From NCBI GenBank assembly GCA_024195265.1, contig JAJLRJ010000008.1, positions 29,669,937 through 29,733,936 of the forward strand: a stretch of DNA of 64,000 nucleotides, given 5' to 3'. Each line of letters starts with the position of its first letter. Position 1 is the stretch's first letter. Under the pieces are notes generated by a model. The model was not told where the DNA came from and did not search any database. It saw only the letters and a program-made list of their open reading frames with translations. The position numbers were made by a program, and so were the translations under genes. This document shows, in pieces, positions 11,760-23,413 of this stretch. The DNA comes from Dendrophyllia cribrosa (lineage: Eukaryota > Cnidaria > Anthozoa > Scleractinia > Dendrophylliidae).

Positions 11760-12347
11760 GCAGATGTTTGGGAACTTTATAAACATGTTTGTAACAATGA
11801 GGTTTGATTTTTTTTTCTTCTGCTGGGATGTTTAAATAACATGCATGAGGGTTAAAAAAAAGACATGGATGTCTTTCACATGTTTAATATGTTAGTATCA
11901 TTGCGTTTGGACTTTCCCTTCAGATTACACATAAATTACCATAAATCACAATACTGCAAAAATGCAAATTTTATTCAGCTCTGCATCTACAGAACATTGT
12001 GCAAGCTGTAGCATACAGAAGATGATCGTTAAATTTCTTATTTCAGTCCTCTATTAGAAAAAAGATAATTATTGTACCTGTTATAGATTTATTGTTCATA
12101 ATAATAAATAAACAATACGTTTGAAGATATTAGGACAAATAGTTCTGTCAGTAATATTAGTAAAAGTAACAAGCTGGCAATTATGGTTATTGAAATTTAT
12201 GGATGTAGTTTAATAATTATATGCTTACCTCCTCACAGGCTTTTTAAATAAATTGTTGCTGTTTTCTGCCAAGAAACTGATGACTTGATTGATTTTGAAA
12301 AACCTGTCTTTTGAGGGGAACTTGAACAGTGCTTGGAACAAAGATGG
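11760..12347. other. 3' flank of the SAM-domain gene
   Basis: AT-rich sequence with AATAAATAAA at 12103-12112, a probable polyadenylation signal for the plus-strand gene. No other gene is seen. Confidence 0.45.
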
Positions 12348-13051
12348 GATATGAGGCTAAACGGACCTTGTTAATTTCCCAATTGGGACCACTTGGATAT
12401 GACTTTGGGAGAAGCCTGGGTTCAGATAAACCCCACTATGGGACTAAATGTGGTTTAACTTGGGGTTAATATATCCCATATTAGACCCTATATCTGAGTC
12501 CAATATGGGTCTATATTGGGGATTTGACAATTCCCTATTCAACACAGGTTGGGAAAAACATGGGAGTTGTTATTATTTCCCAACCTTAGGTATTACTTTG
12601 GGAATTGAACAGTTCCCAAGTTAAATTCCATACTAGACCCAAGTTAGGGATTATATGTACCCAACTGTGGGACTATATGAGGCTAAACGGACCTTGTTAA
12701 TTTTCCCAATTCTGACCCTATTTGGGACCACTTGGATATGACTTTGGGAGAAGCCTGGGTTCAGATAAACCCCACTATGGGTCTAAATGTGGTTTAACTT
12801 GGGGTAAATATATCCCAAATGAGACCCTATATTTGGGTCCAATATGGGTCTATATTGAGGACTTAACAATTCCCTATTTCAACACAGGTTGGGAAAAACA
12901 TGGGAGTTGTTCCCATTTCCCAACTTAAGGTATTACTTTGGGAAATGAACAGTTCCCAAGTTTAATTCCAAACTAGACCCAAGTTAGGCCCAAGTTAGAA
13001 CCAATATAAACCCATTTTCAAGACACTGGGAATTCTCTTATTTTTCCTGTG
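12348..13051. repeat. Right subterminal direct repeat and right terminus of the CACTA element
   Basis: Two copies of a roughly 326-bp unit (from about 12351 and 12677) share ATGAGGCTAAACGGACC and GGGACCACTTGGATATGAC. They are saturated with CCCAA/TTGGG and GGGTC words. The block ends at 13051 in TTTTTCCTGTG. Word content matches the left array, which supports both belonging to one element. Confidence 0.6.
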
Positions 13052-13680
13052 TTTATTGTAGTCATGTGAGACCTTTATTAGAATATTCATGCGAAACTTG
13101 GAACCCTCATACTAAACAAAACATTGATAAATTGGAGGCTGTTCAGCGAAGAGCTACCAGATGGATCACTAGGTCTGATGATGATTATGATACTAGACAT
13201 TATCTAATAGGAGGTTCACTAGAGATGTTACATTTTTTTTAATGTAATTAATGGACATTATGATATTGACATTTCAAATAAGCTCATGTTTTGTAAGGAC
13301 AGAAATACAGGTCATAACTTGAGGAAAAATGACACACAGGACCTTGTTCCAAATTTTAGTAGAACTGATGGTTTTAAATATAGTTTTTTTAATCGTATTG
13401 TAAATGAATGGAATGGTTTACCCAATCATATTAGAGGATCAAACAGTATTGCAGTTTTAAAAAAAATGTTTTAAGTTTTATTAAAGATAATTAGAATATT
13501 TATATTTCTATTTGTATATATATTTTCTTATATTTTAATTAGTGGGGGCATCCCTAGTATGGCACTTTGGCGCTTTTGGTTATCTCCTTCTCCACAACTT
13601 TTCTTATAGTAGTGTTAGCTTATTTTATTTTATTATTTGCTTGTAATGTAGTGGAGTGAATCTGTAATAAATAAATTTTA
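13052..13680 (+). pseudogene. LINE (CR1/Jockey-like) 3' end fragment
   Basis: An open frame from about 13052 reads SHVRPLLEYSCETWNPH, then IDKLEAVQRRATRWI. After a disruption near 13230 it continues as NGHYDI, then FKYSFFNRIVNEWNGLPNHI. These are the conserved C-terminal motifs of CR1/Jockey-type LINE ORF2 proteins. An AT-rich 3' UTR ends in TAATAAATAAATTTTAAA. The 5' part is missing; the CACTA right terminus directly abuts it, so the LINE was either the insertion target or a truncated neighbour. Confidence 0.75.
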
Positions 13681-13805
13681 AAAGCCAGAAACGCTTTATC
13701 ACAATATTCGTCTCCAAATAATTGTATTGCAACAGACTGAAATTGCAGTTCAGCCACAGAACAGATCATCAAACCTTTTAGTGAGAACTATAAACAATTG
13801 AAATA

Positions 13806-13925
13806 ATATGTTAAGCCCCCCCCCCTCCTCTTGAGTGACTAATTTTATTTTGAGCCTCCCCCCCCCCATCCTTGCTTTGATTTTACTTTATGCGCCCCCC
13901 CCCCCCCCCCCCCCCCCGCCCCGAA
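13806..13925. repeat. C-homopolymer-rich low-complexity tract
   Basis: Several runs of C (longest near 13896-13917) are separated by short T/A-containing spacers. Run lengths are likely to be assembly-unstable. Confidence 0.8.
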
Positions 13926-14099
13926 GTACAGAGATGCTTGGGAAACTTAGAACTCAGTGAAAAACGAGACAAATTTCTCCTGGTAAATTGTACTTGTCCC
14001 TTCGGACAAGTGCTTTTGGAAATCCACTTGTCCGAGATCAAGAAGTACTCGTCTCAGACAAGCGGACGAGTGGAAGTTTTTTGCCCTGACTTACCTGTC

Positions 14100-14512
14100 T
14101 TTCATCAGATTTTTTTTATTAGATTGTCCAATGTTGGTTTGTGCAGGAACTCAATGTTGGAAATATCTTATCCAATTCACTGAAAATTTCAGTACTCCAA
14201 TGTTGGAAATCTGCTGTCTGATGTTGGATTGTGCTGGAAACCAATGTTGCAAACATTTTCTCCAACACTGGAAATTTTAATGGTCCAATGTTGTACAATA
14301 TTGGAATATGCAACAATCCAATGTTAAACATTATCTTGCCATTGTCTCCCAATGTTGGATACTGTAAATATTATCCAAATTTACCAATATTGGAAGATAT
14401 AACCATTTTCCAATGTTGGAGTACCATTTGGAAGTACCAGTAAAGCACCAATGCTATCACAGTAATAAACCAACTAAATTCCAACATTGGAATATGTATT
14501 TTTTTTCCTGTG
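14100..14512. repeat. Second subterminal-type array (CCAATGTTGGA words) ending TTTTTCCTGTG
   Basis: About eight or more copies of the near-palindrome CCAATGTTGGA or close variants lie at irregular spacing. The block ends at 14512 with TTTTTTTTCCTGTG, the same terminus as the CACTA element at 13051. No second terminus is found to the left, so this is probably a truncated non-autonomous relative. Confidence 0.5.
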
Positions 14513-15744
14513 TATATATTTTGCTATAACTAGTTTGAAGAATATCGTCATAAAACTGGGGTCTTTGTTATATCTGGGTTCCACTGCCAAGTGTTTCCTT
14601 CTTAATTAATCACCTGATGGCTGGTCTGTTCATCCATGTAATTGACTTGATTTCTTACATGTCACTTTTCAGTTCCTTATTTTGGTCCTTTTTTCACTTG
14701 TAGAATCATTGCTACCTCTTTCCTTTCCTTTCCTGGAATAACAACTAAAACAGTCAAACAATGTAATGAATCCCTTAAGGTTGCGGGGAACCAGTTCCGG
14801 TTGACAATATAGCCCGTGGATTAAAATTAGCAAAATTACCATAAATTTATTTTTGCATTCGTGTTTGCTCGGGAAGCCTTCGGAAGTGTCAAAACAAGCA
14901 ATTTTGTGTCCAAGAATTCAGCGTGGATATAGAATTTCATGAGATGACACGACAGGGAGGTAAACTAGGTGTTAAATAGGCCTTCAAAGGGAAGATTTGA
15001 GGCTTCAAATTCTAACATGGACAATTTTATTCCTTTAAAAGCTAATAACTTTTAAAGTTGAAATCAAAAAATCGGCTTCAGATATGACACAGAGGTTTTG
15101 ACGGATCAGTGAGTGGTGAAATCAACTTGCTTTGGGTTCTTCTTGAGGAGCAAACTTGAACACAAAATCACGTTTTACCAATAATACAGTGCGATAGAAA
15201 ACAGTACCGGTGAACTCCCATTATTCCCCAATATATCTGCCAAGTTTTAGCGAAATCCACTTCTTAAGGCCCAAGATATAAAGCTTTCAAAAGTGACACC
15301 CCTGCCAAAATTTTGCCTTATGAATTTATTCATGGACAGGTATCCCCAGCAACCTTAATAGGGTAAGAATTCGTCAAAGCAACTCAAGTCATTTCAAGCT
15401 ACCTCTTTCATTACAATTGTTTGTTTTTACCTTGTTTGTTTGTTTTGTGTTTTTTTGTTATGGTTTCCTTAACTTGAATACACAAGGCGACGGAAAATGC
15501 CCGATCTGCTATTGATGAGGCAAAACTTCTTATCCCTGCCTTACTTTTTTCCATTATTAATAAACAGCTGTAAACAAATAGCAGATAAACAACATTCAAT
15601 TACATTTTGATATTTATCAAACTCATGATAAAATCCCATACAACCATTATATTTTTGTTGTTGAGGATTTCTGTTCTGAGCCTGGGCTCCCTGTGGCCAA
15701 ACGAGAGCAATAGTCTGAAATCTCGTCAACTCGTCAAGTAAAGT
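14513..15744. other. Intergenic, no feature recognised
   Basis: No long frame, splice-consistent exon or inverted repeat was found on either strand. Confidence 0.4.
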
Positions 15745-16425
15745 ATAAGTCCTACAAAGCTGTTTCTAACATGGTATACATGTAGATACCAGTGTTATAA
15801 TCTTTCACAAAAAGTTTCAGGTTTTAACGATGCTTCCGATTTATAAAGGTTTTAAATGTGTCATGTAATTCGTCACGCTATTTCAGATAAGCTGTGAAAA
15901 TAAACAAAATTGAACAAGTTGAAAGTTGTTTTTGTATTATAGATGTTTATAAGCCGATTAAATGGCACTTATAGTGAATACAATATTTTGCTATGAGATT
16001 TTTGGTGTAATTAAGACTGAATTTTTGGTCGCCATGTTGGTGCCCATTAAGTTGGGCACCAAGATGGCCGCTCCATACATTTCTTGGCTCATCCTCGGTG
16101 TAAGAACCTGTGAAACTCACGAGTGACGTAAAACAAAGAAGACAAAAGGCATAAAACAAAAGAGTCAACTGGGAATACAATACTACAAAGCTAAAAAACA
16201 AAGGAAAAAGTCACAGGTTCTTACACCGAGGTAAACCCCATTTCTTACTAAAAATGTCTAATACTCGTTCGCATGTAACTCTTGAACGAAATCCTTTTGC
16301 GCTTCAACATTTGGCCAAGATGTGTAGTTTTAAACTCTCTACAATTCCATAAACATTTTCGAATCGAAATCTACTGTTTAATGCTCCTAAATTTTGATAT
16401 GATGTAAGTGAAAACCAAGAATACA
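15745..16425 (+). repeat. Dispersed repeat, copy 1 (paired with 30293-30975)
   Basis: Shares long collinear sequence with 30293-30975 in the same orientation, from CCTACAAAGCTGTTTCTAAC to GTGAAAACCAAGAATA. This copy carries a MITE (16086-16239) missing from copy 2 and lacks the MITE present in copy 2. Confidence 0.75.
16086..16239. mobile_element. MITE with 7-bp target duplication, proven by empty paralogous site
   Basis: 154-bp insertion. Its inverted termini share CCTCGGTGTAAGAACCTGTG. It is flanked by ATTTCTT at 16079-16085 and 16240-16246. The paralogous repeat has a single uninterrupted ATTTCTT at 30793-30799, so the boundaries are exact. No coding capacity. Confidence 0.85.
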
Positions 16426-16492
16426 GAAATTTATAATACATTAAAATTACTTTGATCATAATAATTATTATTGTAAGTTTATTCAGGATTTA

Positions 16493-16803
16493 TCTCAAAA
16501 CGCAAGTCACTCAAACCCTTTGATCCTCCTTGTGAAGAAGGACGTTCTGTTCTTCCTCAGGAGGAATCAGTTCTATCAGTGATGGATGTGGAAGGGGATG
16601 ATAGTTTTTTTTTTGCGGAGGTTGTTAAAATAAAAGGGAAGAGCTGTTCTATCGGAAATTTTGTTGCCAGGCTAGTTCAAAAATGTTATCGAACTTGGGA
16701 AAAGGGAGCTTTAGAGCCAACTAAATTAGCCAAGGTTAAACAATACACTTAAGATTGTATCCAATTCCTCCGATCCACCATTGACAAGATGCTGCAGCGT
16801 TAA
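16493..16803 (+). pseudogene. Possible orphan exon or decayed coding fragment
   Basis: After a plausible acceptor (ttattcag) a frame reads FISKRKSLKPFDPPC, then RSVLPQEESVLSVMDVEGDD, and later LVQKCYRTWEKGAL. It meets TAA near 16750 and stays open for 17 more codons (DCIQFLRSTIDKML) to a second stop. It begins with no ATG. Codon-like composition suggests former coding sequence. The family is not recognised. Confidence 0.3.
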
Positions 16804-17470
16804 AAGAAAGATTTTGGCACTTGGCAAAATTAGTAGTTTCATATTATGATAAGGACATCAACAAAATTTGTGATGAGAAATGTTGTACAAATTAAAGAAT
16901 TTGAGGGTTCTAGTTTGACATTTAGAGAGATTAACTGTCACATCTGCTGTTTGCCGTTTTTACATGAGAGCGAGTAGTTTCACGTTTGTTGCGAGCATGT
17001 GAATTATTTTTGATTTTTCTGGTGGATTTATTTAATGATTTTAGGAAAGTAAAGGTAATCAACTGCAAGCTGATTTGAAGTTTGCCATAGAATGTGATGG
17101 TTAATCTCTCTATTAAAATAAAGTTCAATAGGGGAATTTAAACATTTTAGGCTTCCAAAGGGCAAGTAACTCCAAGAGTAGAAAGGTATGGTTATTAAGA
17201 AAAATGTTGTAAATGTAAGTTAAGGATTTTACTAAAGAAAATTATTGTAGGAAGTTAATTGTATAAAACCGTAGTTGTGAATAAATGTTTTATTGCAACC
17301 AAACGCTTTTTTCAGTTTTTCTGTATTTGGTAATGTATAACAGAACCCCACATACAGTAAATGCATCAAAAAGTTTGAACATGCTCTGCAATAAAAAATT
17401 TTCAACGTGAAATGAAACGTTCAATGAAAAATTCACAAGTGTTGCGTTACACTTTAACGCGTAAGAATCT
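16804..17470. other. Intergenic AT-rich sequence
   Basis: Nothing recognised before the G tract at 17471. Confidence 0.4.
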
Positions 17471-17640
17471 GGGGGGGGGGGGGGGGGGGGGGGGTACTCC
17501 ACAATGTTTTAGGTGGGGGTGTTTCGCTGGGACCTAAGAACCCCTACCCCATTTTAGACCTAAAATTTCTATTTTCACTACCCCATCTCAGACCAAACAG
17601 TTAAATTTGGTACCCCATCACAGACCGGAAATGAATTTCT
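17471..17640. repeat. G-run plus TACCCC/CAGACC repeat
   Basis: A run of about 24 G is followed by GGGTACTCC and short units of the type TACCCCAT...CAGACC. The same unit in opposite orientation fills 38940-39330, and related blocks start at 19708 and 41198. Confidence 0.55.
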
Positions 17641-17711
17641 GCAGCATAATTTAAATTTTTTATTAATTATCAGTTTTTCTACGTATTTATTTCATGATCT
17701 TTTATGATATA

Positions 17712-19067
17712 CAGTACCTGTCAAAGGTAAGTTGACAGTCACTCGAAACTCGATACTCGATTCTCGAAACTCGAAACTCGAAAAACTTCGAGTCGCGAAC
17801 TTCGAGTTTCGAGTCACGAACTTCGAGTTTCGAGTCGCGAACTTCGAGTTTCGAGACGAGAAAACAAAAAGCTTGCCGCTCGATTAATTCTTTAGAAGAC
17901 AAACAAAAGGCAGCACTTCTCTTTGTTCCAAGGAACTTAATACACGATTTTACAGCGTACCGAAGAGCGACGGCGTTGTTTTCATTTCAGCGCTCTCTCT
18001 TTCGCAAGCTTCCTTTCAAATTTTTCAAGTTTGACTCAATTATCTATAAGTTTGAGAGTTAGCGCTGGAGTTAGACGTTTAAAACCAGCTGAGATATATT
18101 TGCTAAAGATAAATATGCGTGGCCGCGAAACTTCGCGAAACGTATTTATCTAAAACATTATTGCGTTACGCGCTGTTTACGGGGTTTCAAGTTACAAAGG
18201 CCGTGCATGCCCGCACGACTGTATGCAAATATATTTAGTACTCTTTGATTTCACTGTCAAAGTTTGCAAATTTACTTTTAATTTTTTACATTCGACACAA
18301 ACTTTAATTTTTAATATTGGTCTCATTGAAGACTTCCAATTTTAGTTTTGAAAGCGTGACATTTTCCTGTCGAAGACCGGAGTTGTTTTTTGACGTATGC
18401 AAATTCAAGCCGCTGCCGGAGTTTAATATTTTTGACGGTATGCGATGCAAAATCAAGTCGCAGCAGAAAAGAATATTAACTTGTGTTATTTAGCGTTAAA
18501 CCCTCGTCATTCCTATCGATTCTGCTATCATAAACTTTGTTTAATTCATGATTTTCTAATCCGCCGGGAAAATTCTAGGTTTAAATTTAAAGCATTACAG
18601 ACTGCTACGCGTCGCAATTTTTTGACAACAACCGATGCGTTCGCTTCTCGCATTCTCGGCTCGTAAACTAGCCGGTTTCCACTAAAAAGAAATAAACCTC
18701 TGGTACTCATGGTAGCGAAACAGGACCCGTGAAATTGCCACTCTCTTTCGCAGACCGGTGACAGTTTTTTTCAAGTTTTTTTTTCGCTGGAGGTTCCGCA
18801 GCTCCCAGCAGTGTGATAACAAAACAAAGGCCACGCGAAACAAAAGCGGCCGTGTGAAATCGTCATTGTTCTGTCTTCGAGAAATTAATCCTTTTCTCGA
18901 AATCCCTTTTCGAGATTCTCGAAAAAAACTTCGAGTGTCTCGAAACTCGAAACTCGAAACTCGAAACTCGAAACTCGAAACTCGAAAAACTTCGAGAAAC
19001 TTCGAGGATCGAGGATCGAGTTTCGAGTTTCGAGTCGAGACTGTCAACTTACCTTTGACAGGTACTG
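17712..19067. mobile_element. Non-autonomous mariner/Tc1-type TIR element with CTCGAAA arrays
   Basis: Both ends carry CAGTACCTGTCAAAGGTAAG in inverted orientation (extended by TTGACAGTC) and are flanked by TA. The termini are followed inward by tandem heptamers (CTCGAAA / TTTCGAG), also in opposite orientation: 17742-17860 and 18895-19040. The interior (about 1 kb) has no recognisable transposase. TA targets and CAGT termini are typical of Tc1/mariner elements; family assignment is inference. Confidence 0.72.
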
Positions 19068-19700
19068 TATTTATGTTTCATAGCCATGGAATTAAAATGA
19101 GTAGGTACGATTTAAAACATCGGGCAAAGAAACGTCTGGTTTTATTCAGTGCTGTCAAACGGATTCTCTCCTGCCATGTAATCGTAATCATATAATTCTT
19201 ATCAAACAACGGGACAAAGAAGAAGAAAAAAACTGGAACAAACGACTGTTAAGGTGGCTCGACTGGATTTTTTGGGGGCGATACCCCCCAAGTTTGAGCA
19301 TTAACCACGACTCCATTAACAATGTTATGGAAAAACGGTCACCACAGCTATAATAGATAAAGATGAAAATTTGTTAAGACCAGTGTGAAATTAACATTGG
19401 AATTGCCATAGCAACCTAATGACGCCATGACGTTTTTTACTTGCCGTCGTATTTCTCGGCACCAGGAGGATTTTTCGGCAATCACTTAAGGGAGCTTGTA
19501 CTTCCCATAGCCGCCTCGAATATGGCAAAGATTGAACAAATTCTATGAGAGCGTTTTTGAAATTTTTGGGGATGAAGTTTTGGCTATTATAATACAGTGA
19601 AAAACATACTATCGACATAATTGCCTAATATCTGAAGAAAACGATGCGCTTTGGGAATGCAGTTTCATCTCATAGTAGTTTGATTCCATCTGAGATCGTG
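19068..19700. other. Intergenic, no feature recognised
   Basis: No supported gene or repeat seen. Confidence 0.35.
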
Positions 19701-19707
19701 TGTGAAA

Positions 19708-19985
19708 AAGTGAGGGGGGGGGGGGGTACTCGGGTATATTTTGGGTGGGTATGTGCCGCCCGGGTCTCCAAATTTGGACCCTGTTTTAGAAAGAATTTGC
19801 ACTCAAAATGATACCACGTTCTAGAAATAGGTCAATTTTTAATACCCCATTCTAGTAAAAATGGCTGCTGATAATCTGAAGCTTTCGTGCTTTCGAAATA
19901 TTATACCCCGTTCTAGGAAACATCTCTAAAATGGATACCCCGTTCTAGATCAGGAGTCCCAAAATCACGACATCACGTAGGGGGT
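19708..19985. repeat. G-run / TACCCCGTTCTAG repeat
   Basis: Starts GGGGGGGGTACTCGGG and contains several TACCCCGTTCTAG or TACCCCATTCTAG units. It resembles the blocks at 17471 and 38940. Confidence 0.5.
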
Positions 19986-20023
19986 CTATCTATTTTTAGT
20001 AATAGTGCGCAGCGCTAGCTTAA

Positions 20024-20830
20024 GGGCCTGTTTACATGGAGGGAGGGTAACCCTCCTAGCAGGGTTACCCTTCTAGAAGGGTCAAAAGATAGCCATCCTT
20101 TACATGTGTAGGGTTATCCCTAGGGCTATCTCTGCCAACAAAGCAGCTGAAACCTGAAGCCATCGATAGATTAGCCTCAAAGTCGACGCCGTTGAATTCA
20201 CACTTCGTCTTGTACTCTTCGATATATTGAGAAGCAGTTCACGACTTCGGGCGTCCATGACCATTTTTTCGCCTTTTTCTAGAGTCTGGACGATTGGCCG
20301 CTTTTCTTTTCCTGTTTGATTTATTGCGTGACTGATCATGATCAAGTACGGCTCCGTCTGTCGAATCTTCGTTTGTTCAAGACTTTCGCCTATTAATAGG
20401 ACACCAACATGAAAATGTTCTATTTCAGCCGCCAAACTGTTGCTGTATCGTCCCGGTTTGGATTTGCCACTCTTGCGAGCATAGTTCTCCGAAATAATTC
20501 TCCAGGTTTATAACCGCGCGAAGCCATGTTTATAGTTAGTGGTGATGTGACAGTAATCTGATCACCCTAAACTTGACCCTCCTAGGAGGGTAACCCTACC
20601 TCAAGCTTTCACATGGCTTTAATAAACAAAAAGTTGACCCTTCTAGAAGGGTAACCCTTGCAAGCAGATAGGGTTACCCTCCTCCAAGGGTAACCCTACC
20701 TCGCATGTAAACGAAACCGGGAAAAACAATAGAGGAGGGTAACCAATAAAACAATAAACAAAAACAATAGAGGAGGGTATTATTATTAACCCTTCTAGGA
20801 GGGTTACCCTCCCTCCATGTAAACAGGCCC
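20024..20830. mobile_element. Harbinger-like TIR element with TAA target duplication and GGGTAACCC palindromes
   Basis: 807 bp. The termini are inverted copies of GGGCCTGTTTACATGGAGGG, extended by AGGGTAACCCTCCTAG, and are flanked by TAA (20021-20023 and 20831-20833). Three-base TWA targets and GGGCC-type termini fit PIF/Harbinger. The palindromic word GGGTAACCC or GGGTTACCC recurs near both ends and at 20580-20700. A minus-strand frame at 20100-20435 and a short one starting at 20527 are not recognisable as Harbinger proteins, so the element is non-autonomous. Confidence 0.7.
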
Positions 20831-20833
20831 TAA

Positions 20834-22365
20834 TTTTAAGCCAGAAGCTTATCACGTAGAAGCGTGCAACTTCCCCCTATATGTTCAGAACTACATGTAT
20901 GCTGGGGATTATTAGAATTCCCAACCAACCAATCAGAATCGCGGATTGAATTTTTGCCCTTATATGGTAGGAGGTTTTCAGCTCCACACGCGTACACGCG
21001 GCCGCTCAAATCGGCAAGAAAACTTCAAGGAAACTACAAGCGCTTCGCGAAATATGGACAGCTTACTTTCACGGCTATTTTCGTTGCTACCAAATCACAT
21101 TTTGAGGTTCAAAACTGAAGAGGAAAAAGTATTGAATATTTTAGTAGTTCTAAGAAGATGACGATGGAGTAAGGAACGAAAAAAAGTTCAACACCGCGAA
21201 ATCTGGACAACTCAGGTTTTTTCAAGCCTTGTTTCATCTCTACTAAATCACCACTAAAATGGCTCTTTAAAGAATTTCATGTGCAATATGGTAATGTATT
21301 TTACTTATTCAAATGTAGTTTCAAATTAGAAAGATTGTTTAAGTCAGGTTTTTATGGTAGTAACAAAATATGAATTGTTTTTAACATCACAAAGAGATTG
21401 AAGCGTACGGAAGAAGTGAAGCAAATTCTCATAATTCAGTACGCATGCCATGTGTTTTTCTGTTTTATTTTGAAAACAAAAGTGTTTTTACTCTCTTTTT
21501 CGCTTATAATTTATCGCTCAAACATACATGTACAATATTTCGTGTCTGACTTGAGCTTAGGGTTTTTCTTCCCAAATCGGTTGGAATAAAATTTGTTGTA
21601 TAGATTTTGAAATATGAACGGCAGCGCGGTGTTTATAAATATTCAGTTTGTTGTATTTTAAACAGCCAACACTTTTTAAAACTTTCACCGACTTTGTCAA
21701 CCCATCCTTACCATGGTTTTTCTTTGTATATACTATAATTGTTTTTCAAAGCGATTTTTTGAGAGGAAATGAGCATACCAAATCAGTAAGTTTTAAACAT
21801 GTTTATTTAGCTCTCGAGCCTACTTGTTTTCCAAATTTATGATTTCGTACGAGAAAGTTCTGATCATTTGTTATTGTATCTTGAGAAATAATTTAACGTA
21901 CTAATTTTTAAAACTGAGTTGCATTAATTTTTTGGTTTGTAAATGTGGCATCGCTTAGGTTCTGAACTCACGGAGTACGTTTTCATCATCTCGACAAAAC
22001 TAAATTGCGGTTGTCTTGAGGAATTTCAAAGTTTTCGTATCATTAATTGTTTTCGAGCACAAGCTATCACAAGCTGTTTCGAGTTACGATTTGTTATAGT
22101 AATTTTAACTGTGATAAACTGGCTGTTGAAGATCTGTATTTATTCATTCAACTACATTGTATTTGAGTCTATTTGTCTTTGTTTTTAAATAAAAGTGATT
22201 TGGAGAACCCTACATGTTGTGTGCATCTTTATTTCATTTTCATCTTTCTTTGATGTAGGTGTCCTAAAGTTTTAAACTCTGTGTGTTTATCGTTTCACCG
22301 TATTTTATTCATTAACTGATTTTGATTGCTGGTATGTTGCTGTTGACACAAATCGCTGTAGAGTA
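20834..22365. other. Intergenic AT-rich sequence
   Basis: Short frames only; none has motifs or consistent splice sites. Confidence 0.4.
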
Positions 22366-23353
22366 TTAAGTGTCATTGTCAGAGAAAACCAGGCAGGGCC
22401 CACGGTTCGAGGTCGGCTGATTCGTTTCAAATTTCTACCACAGATTACCCTTCTCATATGATTAAAAATATTCCCTTTTAAGGTACTTGCCCAGGGTATA
22501 TTTGTCGTCTCTAAGTACCTCCCAAAAATGTCTCAGTAAGCATCCTGATGTCTTATTTCAAAATCCAAAATTTCAGGTCAATATCTTAAATCGTTCAGAA
22601 GATATGGACATTCAAAATTTGGCCTTTTGACCACTTTTGAGCATTCTGATTGGTTGAATTAGGTCACATGACCCTTTGGCGGGACATTCAAAATATAGTT
22701 TTTCAAGTGTTTCTGTACCAGAACTGAGTTGTGCTAGCAAATTCATACGAAAAGCAACTGATTTTCAGGATTGAAAACATTCTTTTGATTTGCTAATTTG
22801 CATAAGAAAATCGCTTCATATTTGGGGTAACTTATGTTGGTTATTTGACCTATTTTTTGCCAGTTTTCATCGTCTTTTTTATTTATTTTGATTATTTGAG
22901 ATTCGATCAAACAGTATTCACATGATGAGTGATTTAGGATTGATTTCATGTTTTTGGCGAGCGTGCAAATTTTCGTCTCGTGTGCCTGTGGCGGATTCGC
23001 AAATTTTAAGCCCTTTTCAAACGGCATTTTCTTACAACTGCGTGGACAGAATTTCAAATCAAAACGGTTTTTGCACAGTCCATTTATTATTGTTTAATGT
23101 TCAGTAAGATTTAGATTGGGACCTACAAATCCTTTTGGAAGATTGACCATTATAGTCGGCTTAAATCGGCAAAATCAGAACATGTTTTCGTGCCATTTTT
23201 AACCCGTGAATACGTGCATGCGTAATGAACGGGTTATCGGTAACGGCGGCAAAATTCACTCACTCACTCACTCAGATGTAAACTTTTTCCTCATATCTAC
23301 GTTGAAATAACAAAATTTGACCTCGGTAATTAGTCAAATCCTTGCTACCGCAG

Positions 23354-23413
23354 TGCATAAGTGAAAGGACAATAGAGCCGGAGGAAAGTGAAGGACGTGC
23401 GTGAGTTCGAATC
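23354..23413 (+). repeat. tRNA-like (SINE head-like) segment in left arm
   Basis: TGCATAAGTGAAAGGAC resembles a pol III A box, and GTTCGAATC about 35 nt downstream matches the B box. The copy in the other arm (29247-29302, minus) has the same boxes. It is not a tRNA gene: no complete cloverleaf is seen. Confidence 0.4.

Larger units (their letters stand above)
1..13051. mobile_element. CACTA/EnSpm-like DNA transposon with two divergent genes; left end outside window
   Basis: The interval holds a CACTA-type transposase (minus) and a divergent spliced gene for a SAM-like-domain protein (plus). Blocks of direct repeats dense in CCCAA/TTGGG words flank them on both sides (1-480 and 12348-13051). 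This is the usual architecture of CACTA elements: short termini, long subterminal repeat arrays and one or two genes. The right end is placed at 13051, where the sequence ends in TTTTTCCTGTG (terminus CACAGGAAAAA read inward) directly abutting unrelated LINE coding sequence. The left terminus is not in the window, so terminal inverted repeats and target duplication cannot be verified. The transposase family is recognised from its motifs. That both genes belong to one element is inferred from position. Confidence 0.62.

Noticed and set aside
18445..19195. Frames inside the TA element as a transposase
   Set aside because: No DDE/D motif or helix-turn-helix could be read. Much of the sequence is heptamer repeat.
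20100..20435. Minus-strand ORF as Harbinger transposase or Myb-like protein
   Set aside because: No DDE or Myb motifs; too short, and broken relative to the upstream frame.
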